A stretch of DNA of 20,437 nucleotides from Minisyncoccota bacterium. GTDB taxonomy: Bacteria > Verrucomicrobiota > Lentisphaeria > Oligosphaerales > MVZH01. Position 1 is the stretch's first letter; every line of letters starts with the position of its first letter. The notes below the pieces were generated by a model. It was not told the origin of the DNA, ran no database searches, and saw only the letters and a list, made by a program, of their open reading frames with translations. Made by a program: the position numbers and the translations under genes. Shown here piece by piece: positions 5,818 to 12,886 of this stretch. The stretch is taken from positions 1 to 20,437 of the forward strand of contig JAIPIM010000025.1 of the NCBI GenBank assembly GCA_021734725.1. Direction: 5' to 3'.

Positions 5818-6881
5818 TCCTCTGCAATCTTAATAGTGATATCGGCGTTTTCGCGGGCATCGTTAATGACATCATGCAGCGTCCGTTGCAGGACTTGGCG
5901 GGGCAATGCAGCTTTCAGCTCCTCCTTGGCTTCTTCAAAGGGAACACGTTCGGAGGGGATATGCTCATGCACCTTGATGATATGGAAGCCATACTTGGTG
6001 CGCACGAGGTCGCTCACCTCATCTTCTTTGAGTGAGAAGGCCGCTTCTTCAAATGGTTTAACGGTTTCTCCGTGTGCGATCTTACCGATATGGCCTCCCT
6101 CACGCGCGGAATTGCACATGCTGTGAACGCGTGCCAGTTCACTGAAAACGGCGTCTTTTTTCAAGCGTTCCTGGATGTCAACGGCCTTTTCCCTTGCGGC
6201 TTCCACCGTGGCGTTGTCTGCTTCGGGCGGTACTTCGATCAGGATGTGCGATACATCCACCCGCTCCGGAGTTTTCATTGCGTCGATATTTTCCTCGTAT
6301 GCCTTCTTAAGGGCTTCGTCGGAGGTGTCCACCGACGATTGGATTGACTGTATCCACTCCTGTACGGCGACCTTCTTCGCGACGTTTTGACAGAATTGCC
6401 CTCGGGACACACCCTGATGTTCGAGTCCGGCGGCAAACTTTTCTCTGCCAACCTTCTTCTCCAAGTTCGAGACCATGGTTCCCGCCTTGTCCACGTCGGG
6501 GGTGAAACCCGCCTGTTTGCTGGCCTCGAAAAGAATTGTCTGATTAATCAGTTGCTGGGTTGCGTGCAGTGCGATTTCCCGGAGAGATTCGCGATTCGGC
6601 TTGTTTCCCTGTGCAAGGTGCGCGAGGAGTTTTGGAGAGATTGCTTCCAGGACCTGTGCGCGTGTGATGGGGGTTTCGTTATACGTGGCCACGATATCGG
6701 GCAGAAAATCAAAGAGCTGATCCAAATCCGGACCGTCGGTAGTGCAGGGGCCGGCGGCATGTGTTTGCTCCGGCCTTTCGGGGGCCGAGGTGTTTTTCTC
6801 CTGCGCGGCCACGGGGACGCACAGCGCAAGTGCGAGTATCGGTGACAACGATCGAATCAGGGACTGCAGGGGCGACATCAT
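5814..6881 (-). CDS. Parvulin-type peptidyl-prolyl cis-trans isomerase (SurA/PpiC-like)
   Basis: This is a 355-residue exported folding factor. A signal peptide (1-26, ending PVAAQ) precedes an acidic linker. A SurA-like helical N domain (about 55-200) contains NETPITRAQVLEAI and the segment LINQTILFEASKQAG. The parvulin catalytic domain lies at about 206-305, with VSHILIEVP, FSELARVHS, GGHIGKIAHGETVKPFEEAAF and the end YGFHIIKVHE. A C-terminal helix follows. It would act on unfolded envelope proteins. It lies 13 nt after the upstream lipoprotein gene and overlaps the methyltransferase gene by four bases. The start could be either of two consecutive ATG codons. Confidence 0.9.
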   Translation of the reverse strand: MMSPLQSLIRSLSPILALALCVPVAAQEKNTSAPERPEQTHAAGPCTTDGPDLDQLFDFLPDIVATYNETPITRAQVLEAISPKLLAHLAQGNKPNRESLREIALHATQQLINQTILFEASKQAGFTPDVDKAGTMVSNLEKKVGREKFAAGLEHQGVSRGQFCQNVAKKVAVQEWIQSIQSSVDTSDEALKKAYEENIDAMKTPERVDVSHILIEVPPEADNATVEAAREKAVDIQERLKKDAVFSELARVHSMCNSAREGGHIGKIAHGETVKPFEEAAFSLKEDEVSDLVRTKYGFHIIKVHEHIPSERVPFEEAKEELKAALPRQVLQRTLHDVINDARENADITIKIAEE

Positions 6882-6894
6882 ATCACAATTGTCC

Positions 6895-8007
6895 TCAAGG
6901 GTTTTGCTGGCGTATTTGGATAAGTTGATTCAGCAGGTCTCCGACCGTCGGGAACGGGACCCTCCACGGTCTGGCGGTGAATTGTTTTTTGTCAAGCACA
7001 GCCGAGGTCATAATTTCCGCGACAAAGGAGTCATCGATCTCAGACGAATGCCGCAACGTCTGTCGGGCGTACTCCAGCGCTTCCGCGGGCTTTCCCGCCG
7101 CGGCCGCAAGTCGTGCTTTCAGTTTACTTCCGGACATCGAAGCCGACGGGGCCGGGTACACGTTCTTGTATAGCTTTTTGATCACCGAATTGGGCAGCTG
7201 GTTCCAATATTTGCAGGCAATCATTTCAACAGCCTGCTGGATTGGTCGGGAAAGTGTTGTCTCTGTATCCAACGGTTCCGCCAGTGCTTCACTGTTTGTC
7301 AGGAAGTCCCGACGCAGACGGGGCAACGGATGGTCGGGATCGAGAGAGGCAATGTCCCGGAAGTGTAATTCCGCTCCGGCGTGTCCCGCCACAATGAGTT
7401 GATCGCACTGTTCGATGAGAGTGGCCACCGCAGCCTGAATTTCCTTCTTTCTCGCTTTTGCCAGCCGGGCCTCCTCCCGGTCAAGCCATGCCACATACGA
7501 GTCGGCGCGATGGAGGATGTTTCGATAACGCTCCACTTCCGCGAGAGATGCTTTGGCGGCCGCGACATTTTCGTATGGCCGACTCTCCAGATAGTGGTCA
7601 AGAGCCGCAAGTGCAGTAACTGTTTTGCTGGCCTCGATCAGCGCCGGGCTCGCACTGTGGGTGTTAATAGCCTGGGAGATGAGTTTTTCGGCGGCCGTTA
7701 CGTCCCCGGCTGCAAGGCGGGCGTTTGTTGTTTTGACAACATCCCTGGTGTACGCTCGGCGAAGGGCGCGGTGTATAAAAAAATCTTCTTCCGAAATGCC
7801 TGCCAGGCGATTGAGTGCAGTGACAGCGGCCTGTGGATCATCTTTGTCAAATGCCTCGAATGCGTCACTCACAATTTGAGTTCGCACGTGATTGTATTCC
7901 GGCTCGTCCGTATCGCCGCATCCTGTCGCCAGCAAGACAGTCGCCGCGACGAGCATTGTCAGGCGTGGAACAGGGATAAAAAATGTGATTGGATTGGCAA
8001 TTCGCAT
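6895..8007 (-). CDS. Predicted lipoprotein with helical repeats, function unknown
   Basis: I start this 370-residue protein at the ATG at 8007. A longer frame reaches back to 8052 but has no ribosome site and would put 15 extra hydrophobic residues before the signal peptide. A hydrophobic stretch leads to LLATGCGD, a lipobox with cysteine 30. The mature part is mostly alpha-helical with TPR-like character: AFEAFDKDDPQAAVTALNRL, then ARLAAGDVTAAEKLISQAI. No named family is recognised. It is the first gene of the minus-strand group, followed after 13 nt by the isomerase gene, and probably works in the same envelope process. It is divergent from rph, and the shared 62-nt gap must hold both promoters or parts of them. 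Confidence 0.75.
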   Translation of the reverse strand: MRIANPITFFIPVPRLTMLVAATVLLATGCGDTDEPEYNHVRTQIVSDAFEAFDKDDPQAAVTALNRLAGISEEDFFIHRALRRAYTRDVVKTTNARLAAGDVTAAEKLISQAINTHSASPALIEASKTVTALAALDHYLESRPYENVAAAKASLAEVERYRNILHRADSYVAWLDREEARLAKARKKEIQAAVATLIEQCDQLIVAGHAGAELHFRDIASLDPDHPLPRLRRDFLTNSEALAEPLDTETTLSRPIQQAVEMIACKYWNQLPNSVIKKLYKNVYPAPSASMSGSKLKARLAAAAGKPAEALEYARQTLRHSSEIDDSFVAEIMTSAVLDKKQFTARPWRVPFPTVGDLLNQLIQIRQQNP

Positions 8008-8069
8008 CACCTGCACCCAAAGTATGACGTATTCAAAATAATACAACAACATAACGGTCGGAGGTAGTT

Positions 8070-8801
8070 TTGCCTAGCTTACCGCGACAGGATGGCCGGC
8101 AGCCCAACGAACTTCGTGATATTCGATTGACGCGTGACTTTCAGTTTCATCCGGACGGTTCCGTGCTTATTGAGTTTGACAAGACACGTATCGTTTGTGC
8201 GGCAACCGTGTCGGATGGTGTTCCGCGATGGATGCGGGAACAAAATGTTCCGGGTGGATGGGTGACGGCGGAGTATCAAATGCTTCCCAGCGCGACACCG
8301 AAGCGGACGCGACGCGAGTCCATGCTGCCGCGCCCCGCCGGGCGAACTCTTGAAATTCAGCGGTTGATTGGACGGGCATTGCGGACCGTGGTGGATTTGG
8401 AACAATTGGGTGCCCGCACGATTCAAATTGACTGTGATGTACTGGATGCCGATGGCGGTACAAGGTGCGCCGCTATTACGGGAGGCTGTGTGGCGCTGGA
8501 GCTTGCGATGCAGCAGTTGTTTGTCGAAGGACATATCAGCAGCTGGCCGCTGAAACAACGGGTCGCGGCGGTCAGTGTGGGGGTGGTCGACGGCGAGGTC
8601 TTGCTGGATCTTGCGTACGACGAGGATTCACGGGCAGATGTCGACATGAATATTGTGATGACCGCTGGCGGGAAGTTTGTCGAGGTACAGGGCACGGCTG
8701 AAGGAATGCCGTTTGCCAGACCACAAATGAATGCAATGTTGGATCTTGCTGCCAAGGGTATCGATGAGATACTGGAGATTCAGCAAAAAACATTGGAGTG
8801 A
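8070..8801 (+). CDS. rph: Ribonuclease PH
   Basis: RNase PH is a phosphate-dependent 3'-to-5' exoribonuclease that trims tRNA precursors and other RNAs. The 243-residue product has the family signature blocks in order: GWVTAEYQMLP (63-73) followed by the Arg-rich PKRTRRES, GRTLEIQRLIGRALR (91-105), DCDVLDADGGTRCAAITGG (121-139), DLAYDEDSRADVDMN (180-194) and EVQGTAEG (205-212). The length is full. The start is TTG at 8070, chosen because GGAGG (8060-8064) lies five bases upstream and because the N-terminal alignment RQDGRQPNELRDIRL fits the family start. It heads a plus-strand group; the next gene starts 26 nt later. Confidence 0.95.
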   Translation: MPSLPRQDGRQPNELRDIRLTRDFQFHPDGSVLIEFDKTRIVCAATVSDGVPRWMREQNVPGGWVTAEYQMLPSATPKRTRRESMLPRPAGRTLEIQRLIGRALRTVVDLEQLGARTIQIDCDVLDADGGTRCAAITGGCVALELAMQQLFVEGHISSWPLKQRVAAVSVGVVDGEVLLDLAYDEDSRADVDMNIVMTAGGKFVEVQGTAEGMPFARPQMNAMLDLAAKGIDEILEIQQKTLE

Positions 8802-8827
8802 TGGGCAACCACGCGGAGAAATAAACC

Positions 8828-9721
8828 ATGCACTACAGAGCACATGCAGCGACCGTTTTAAGCCTGATGCTTGTGGCGACCGTCCCGGGCAGAGGCCAGG
8901 GCGGGAGTGACGCCGAAGGTCAAAGCAGTATCGAAAACAGGGTCTACACATCCGTCGCTGTGCACGGGGGCACGATAAGCAGCGTCACGGTTACGGACAA
9001 ACCCGTCAGGTGGGTGGATATGGAAACGGTCCTTCGAAAGGGGATGTTTACTGCCGGTGGAACGGATCTGGACGCTGAGGGTGACCGATATCCCGCCGAG
9101 GGACGGGCGTATGTGATTTTGACTGTGGAACTCGACAAAGGGATGTCGCTTGGGAGGTATGACTATGTGCTGAATATGCACGGGCAGACACATGAATGTC
9201 TGGCCGTTACCCAGGCTAATTCCGTGTTTGACCAGCGCACTTGGCAAGTAACATATGAGGACACCGGTCCTCTAGTAAAGATGCTCTTTGAGGTACCGCG
9301 GCCGGAACAAGCCGTTAAAGCTACGCTCGTGCCCTCCCTGTCAACGTCACTGGAACTTTCGAATGTTGAGATCACTATTGTTCCCGCAGCGACATCCGAA
9401 CCAGCCGAAGACGAGGCGGAACCTCCGGAGGCGGCACCGGAAGAGCCAGCTGCAGGCCCGGTGGCAGGGGGTGACGAAGGGGCGGGTGAAGCCCCGGCCG
9501 AAGAAGCTCCCGCCCCTGAAGAACCGGAAGTAAAACCGGTGCCTGAAAAGCCGGTCGAAGAGACACCCGAAAAACCTGCGGCCACTCCGGAAGCGGCACC
9601 CAAGGAGGAGCCTGAGAAAGCCACGCCACCGAAGAAAGAACCCCAACCGAAACCGGCCCCGAAAAAGCAACCGCCTCAAAAGAAAGACGAGGGCGGTTTG
9701 GATCCCAGCCTCTGGGAATAG
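8828..9721 (+). CDS. Secreted protein with Pro/Glu/Lys-rich tail, function unknown
   Basis: This is a 297-residue protein. A signal peptide is predicted at 1-24 (LSLMLVATVPGRGQG). A compact domain at about 38-187 is rich in beta-strand (VAVHGGTISSVTVTD, AYVILTVELDKGMSLGRYDYVL, VKMLFEVPRPEQA). Residues 188-290 are low-complexity: first Glu/Pro/Ala-rich, then Lys/Pro-rich, like periplasm- or wall-spanning linkers. The protein ends GGLDPSLWE. I do not recognise the family. GGAGA lies eight bases before the ATG. It sits between rph and a GYF_2/RDD membrane protein (21 nt to the next gene), probably in one transcript. Confidence 0.75.
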   Translation: MHYRAHAATVLSLMLVATVPGRGQGGSDAEGQSSIENRVYTSVAVHGGTISSVTVTDKPVRWVDMETVLRKGMFTAGGTDLDAEGDRYPAEGRAYVILTVELDKGMSLGRYDYVLNMHGQTHECLAVTQANSVFDQRTWQVTYEDTGPLVKMLFEVPRPEQAVKATLVPSLSTSLELSNVEITIVPAATSEPAEDEAEPPEAAPEEPAAGPVAGGDEGAGEAPAEEAPAPEEPEVKPVPEKPVEETPEKPAATPEAAPKEEPEKATPPKKEPQPKPAPKKQPPQKKDEGGLDPSLWE

Positions 9722-9742
9722 ATTCCACGGAAGGACAGTGCA

Positions 9743-10528
9743 ATGGAATGGTACTATGTGCGTGAGGGTGAACGGATCGGCCCGGTGTCGGAAGACGACT
9801 TCCAGCGGTTGGTAAGCGATGGGACAATTACGCCGGACACATTGGTCTGGCACGAGAACCTTGACGAATGGGTGCCCTATCGGTCGGTTTCAGGGAAATC
9901 CCAGTTGAAGCTGAAGCGACCGTCGGAGGGGGCAGCCCGAGACGCGGCGTGCGTCGAATGTGGTCGCCTGTTCCCCGTGAGCGAAATGGTTGAGTATGAA
10001 GGGCAATGGGTGTGCGGGGACTGTAAAACCGCCTTTTTCCAACGCCTCAGAGAAGGTGCTGTTTCGCCGCGGTATATGGTTTACGGCGGATTCTGGATTC
10101 GAGCCGGAGCCAAGATCATTGACGGTCTCATAAAATGGGTCGTGAGCGTTGTTATCCAAGTCCTGGCGGCCGGAGTTTTCGCCGGTTTTCCCGCCGCTAC
10201 GGGGCGGTCTGGCCAGGGAACGGGGGCGGCGGAAATGGCAATGGTCGCTGTCAATATTGTGGCGGCCCTTTTGCAGTTTGCGATGGCCATGGCATACGAC
10301 ACGTTTTTCGTCGGTAAATTCGCGGCGACCCCGGGCAAAATGGCATGCGGCCTCAAAGTAGTAACCGCGGACGGTGGCCGCGTGACGTATCTGCGCGCTC
10401 TGGGGCGTCATTTTGCGGAATACCTCAGTATGCTTACGTGCTACATCGGGTATATAATAGCGGCATTCGACGATGAGAAACGGACCCTGCACGACCACGT
10501 GTGCAGCACCCGCGTAATTAAGAAGTGA
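9743..10528 (+). CDS. GYF_2 - zinc ribbon - RDD membrane protein
   Basis: This is a 261-residue membrane protein with three parts. Residues 1-50 form a GYF_2 domain (MEWYYVREGERIGPVSEDDF, then LVWHENLDEWVPY), a peptide-binding module common in PVC bacteria. Residues 70-94 carry two CxxC pairs (C70/C73, C91/C94), a zinc ribbon. Residues 115-258 form an RDD domain, opening YGGFWIRAGAKIIDGLI with Arg120 and Asp127, containing TPGKMACGLKVV, and ending RTLHDHVCSTRVI. The RDD part has transmembrane segments at about 127-150, 163-186 and 228-243. Function of RDD proteins is varied (ion or solute exchange has been proposed); here it precedes a MoxR/DUF4129 cluster, a common association. GGAAGGA lies upstream of the ATG. 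Confidence 0.87.
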   Translation: MEWYYVREGERIGPVSEDDFQRLVSDGTITPDTLVWHENLDEWVPYRSVSGKSQLKLKRPSEGAARDAACVECGRLFPVSEMVEYEGQWVCGDCKTAFFQRLREGAVSPRYMVYGGFWIRAGAKIIDGLIKWVVSVVIQVLAAGVFAGFPAATGRSGQGTGAAEMAMVAVNIVAALLQFAMAMAYDTFFVGKFAATPGKMACGLKVVTADGGRVTYLRALGRHFAEYLSMLTCYIGYIIAAFDDEKRTLHDHVCSTRVIKK

Positions 10529-10681
10529 CCAGTGTCCTGTCGTTTAGATAAGCCCGAAAAGCCCCCCTATCGTTCTGCCGTATTACCGTGAAAGCCACGT
10601 TGGAGATGCGTCGAGGAGAAACAGGGAGTCCTCGGTTGGCTTTAGCGCGTTCGGCGGATATGGTTTCCGAGAGTCACCAAT

Positions 10682-10687
10682 TATAAT
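10682..10687 (+). promoter_or_regulatory. Consensus -10 box upstream of the membrane cluster
   Basis: TATAAT lies 49 nt before the GTG start at 10736, in a 207-nt gap (10529-10735) where no gene is seen. No good -35 lies at standard spacing. This is the most likely start of a separate transcript for the 10736-17001 genes. Confidence 0.4.
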
Positions 10688-10735
10688 AGAGAGGATTGAT
10701 CCTCACGTTTCAGCTGATCGATACAGGAGGCAGGG

Positions 10736-11302
10736 GTGGCGACCTTGATATGTCCAAGCTGTTCGCAGGCGCTTCCATCCCCTGGGGAGGGCGGTTCCCG
10801 GCTTGTAACGTGCGTCAAATGCGGACGTGAGACGCTCGTGCATATTTTCCCTGCGTTCTGGCGTCAGTCAGATTCCGTCCACAGTCCCGGCGGTCTGTTG
10901 AGTTCCGACGAATGTGCGTGTTATTATCATCCCGCGAAACCGGCTTCCCATGCGTGCGCAAATTGCGGTCGCTTCATCTGTCAACTGTGTGAAGTAATGA
11001 TTGGAGACCGTCTGTTGTGTCCTAAGTGCGTGTCTTCCCGTGCTCAGAATAAATCACCTGAGATGGAGAGCAGTCGATTCCTCTATGACAACTTGGCTTT
11101 GGTGCTTGCCGTCCTGCCGATCTTCACGATATGGCTTACTCTGATTACGGCGCCCGCGGCTCTTTTTGTGTGTATCCGTTATTCGAATATGCCCTGCAGT
11201 CTTGTGCGGAGGTCGCGCTGGCGTTTTCTAGTGGCGTTTCTTGCGGCGCTCGCCCAGGTTGTCGGGTGGGGCATTTTAATTGTGTTTCTGGTGGCGCTCT
11301 AA
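10736..11302 (+). CDS. Small membrane protein with zinc ribbon and B-box-like zinc finger
   Basis: This is a 188-residue protein. C6/C9 and C26/C29 form an N-terminal zinc ribbon. Residues 62-98 follow a B-box-like pattern: C62, H65, C74, C77, C82, C85, C95, C98. Two hydrophobic stretches follow (about 118-148 and 163-188), so the zinc modules sit on the cytoplasmic side if the inside-positive rule holds (RRSRWR between them). The GTG start at 10736 is supported by AGGAGG (10725-10730) five bases upstream. The 12560-12886 protein has the same B-box-plus-membrane plan in shorter form; the two probably share origin and role. No enzymatic motif is present. Confidence 0.8.
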   Translation: MATLICPSCSQALPSPGEGGSRLVTCVKCGRETLVHIFPAFWRQSDSVHSPGGLLSSDECACYYHPAKPASHACANCGRFICQLCEVMIGDRLLCPKCVSSRAQNKSPEMESSRFLYDNLALVLAVLPIFTIWLTLITAPAALFVCIRYSNMPCSLVRRSRWRFLVAFLAALAQVVGWGILIVFLVAL

Positions 11303-11322
11303 CCGATTGGCATTGAATACTT

Positions 11323-12567
11323 ATGGCGACTGTATCGGCATCATCGACCGATAACCGTTACCGGCGGATACGCGGGCACAAGCTCAAGAAGCCTCGTTTG
11401 CTCACGATTTCTCAACCGCGGTCATCAATCTGGCTGGCGTCGGATCATTTACTGCACGTTGAGTGGCATTACCTTTCAGAATCGTACCGGCGTTTCTATT
11501 TTCGGGACATTCAGGCAATTTTGATTCAGCGAACCAAGCTAGGATTGGTGCTGACTATCTGTTATTGTTTGTTGATTCCCTTGTTTTGCCTGGGATTGTT
11601 TATCCTGGGTTATGCCCCAAAAGTATTTTTTGGGAGCCTTGCCGCGACCATGATAGTACTGCTGATCGTTAATCTGCTGCGCGGTCCCACATGTGTCTGT
11701 GTGATTCAGACCGCGGTACAGGCCGCGAAATTGTCAGCTGTCAGGCGTGTACGGACGGCGGAGGGATTACGGCTGCTCCTGTTTCCGCGTATTGAGGAGG
11801 CGCAGGGGGAGTTGACCGTGCCTGGGGTTAGCGATCAGGCGCCTGCCACGTCCGAGCCAAGGCCATCCGGAAAGCAGCTGCAAAACAGCCGGGCGCGACC
11901 GTTTGCGACGACGGGCGATCCGGATGCTGACACTGACTCGGCGGTCGCCGGGTGGAACCGCCTCCCACATTTAGGTGATCCGGATGGTGTTGCTGATTCG
12001 CAGGTTGCCGGGGGGAACCGCCTCCCACGTTTGGATGAGTCAGGCGCTGGCGTTGAGCCGCCTCCGCTTCCGAGGAGTCGCCAAGGTTGTGGATATCGCG
12101 GGGCTTTTCATGTGGCCTTATTTGGATTACTCACGGGTGTCGGATTGTTGTGGATAGTCAGCCTGTTAACGGATGCTGCATGGATTGCTTTGTGCGCGAT
12201 TGCATGTGCAGGTTGTGCTTTTTGCATGGCCATCATGGCGCTCATTCGTCAGGCAAGCTCCGCCGTGCCCCACTTCGCGCGGCGTTTCACTTGGGGGGGG
12301 CTGGTCTACATTGTTTTGTGTGGTGTGTTCACGTACGTATTCTACATGGTCATGGTACTGGAACACCCTGGGGCGACGCGCAACCCGCTCAGCCTTCTTG
12401 CTATCATAGCCAGGCAGGAGATTCAGGGATCATCGTTGCTTTTGCCGGCCGTATTAGCTCTCGGGGTCGTATCCCTTTTTCTGGGAATGGGCGGTTTGCT
12501 GTCGTTTTTGACGGTACGCCATACGGGTGCCACAGTATCTGACAACCGACGAACCACTCATGAATAA
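11323..12567 (+). CDS. Multi-pass membrane protein with internal 20-residue repeats, function unknown
   Basis: This is a 414-residue protein. The N-terminal part (about 28-67) reads IWLASDHLLHVEWHYLSESY then RRFYFRDIQAILIQRT, a motif I associate with uncharacterised membrane proteins of planctomycete-like bacteria, perhaps a PH-like fold. Two membrane segments follow (about 72-115). A hydrophilic linker (about 160-260) contains two near-identical 20-residue units. Then come four or five more membrane segments (about 265-400). The start has no clear Shine-Dalgarno sequence and lies 20 nt after the previous gene, so coupling is possible. The gene contains an eight-G run (12293-12300). The end overlaps the next start by eight bases. 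Confidence 0.7.
   Translation: MATVSASSTDNRYRRIRGHKLKKPRLLTISQPRSSIWLASDHLLHVEWHYLSESYRRFYFRDIQAILIQRTKLGLVLTICYCLLIPLFCLGLFILGYAPKVFFGSLAATMIVLLIVNLLRGPTCVCVIQTAVQAAKLSAVRRVRTAEGLRLLLFPRIEEAQGELTVPGVSDQAPATSEPRPSGKQLQNSRARPFATTGDPDADTDSAVAGWNRLPHLGDPDGVADSQVAGGNRLPRLDESGAGVEPPPLPRSRQGCGYRGAFHVALFGLLTGVGLLWIVSLLTDAAWIALCAIACAGCAFCMAIMALIRQASSAVPHFARRFTWGGLVYIVLCGVFTYVFYMVMVLEHPGATRNPLSLLAIIARQEIQGSSLLLPAVLALGVVSLFLGMGGLLSFLTVRHTGATVSDNRRTTHE
11914..12033 (+). repeat. Tandem 60-nt repeat, in frame inside a coding region
   Basis: Two adjacent 60-nt units (11914-11973, 11974-12033) encode GDPDADTDSAVAGWNRLPHL and GDPDGVADSQVAGGNRLPRL, with 14 of 20 residues identical. The DNA is most similar at the ends (GATCCGGATG and GGAACCGCCTCCCAC). 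They sit in the hydrophilic linker of a membrane protein and keep the frame. Confidence 0.8.
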
Positions 12568-12886
12568 CGGGACCAGATCTGTCATTCGGCAACGCTGTTT
12601 CAATCATGCTGCGCGTGAGGCCGTGGCGCGATGTCCGGAGTGTGGACGGTTTTTCTGCCGCGAGTGTATTACCGAGCATGGTGACCGCGTGCTGTGTGCA
12701 ACATGTCTTGCACGTTTTACTGAAGAAACGGCGAAGTCGTCGGGGAGTTTCCAGTTTTTGATGGCGGTCATCCAATTGCTGTCGGCTGTCCTGATATTGT
12801 GGTTTGTTTTCTATTATGCCGGTCAGATCCTTCTGCGGATTCCATCCGCTTTCCATGAAGGCACCCTTTGGAGCACGCGCGAATGA
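12560..12886 (+). CDS. Small B-box-like zinc finger membrane protein
   Basis: The protein has 108 residues from the ATG at 12560, which overlaps the previous stop by eight bases; a GTG at 12527 would add 11 residues, and neither start has a clear ribosome site. Residues 13-49 carry C13, H16, C25, C28, C33, C36, C46 and C49. This is the same zinc-finger plan as residues 62-98 of the 10736-11302 protein, with the shared GRF-C..C...GDR.LC..C pattern. One hydrophobic segment (about 66-90) anchors it. The stop overlaps the next start (ATGA). It is likely an adaptor of the membrane cluster; this is inference. Confidence 0.75.
   Translation: MNNGTRSVIRQRCFNHAAREAVARCPECGRFFCRECITEHGDRVLCATCLARFTEETAKSSGSFQFLMAVIQLLSAVLILWFVFYYAGQILLRIPSAFHEGTLWSTRE

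Noticed and set aside
4534..6126. A 530-residue open frame on the plus strand
   Set aside because: It runs antisense across the Sel1 protein, the methyltransferase and part of the isomerase, all of which have clear family motifs. Its own translation shows none.
9347..9853. An open frame on the minus strand, rich in Arg/Phe/Gly
   Set aside because: It is the antisense of the low-complexity Pro/Glu/Lys tail, which produces long open frames by composition.
12293..12300. A run of eight G inside the 11323-12567 gene as a phase-variation switch
   Set aside because: The frame is intact, the run encodes part of a plausible membrane-protein sequence, and a single run of this length in GC-rich DNA is weak evidence.
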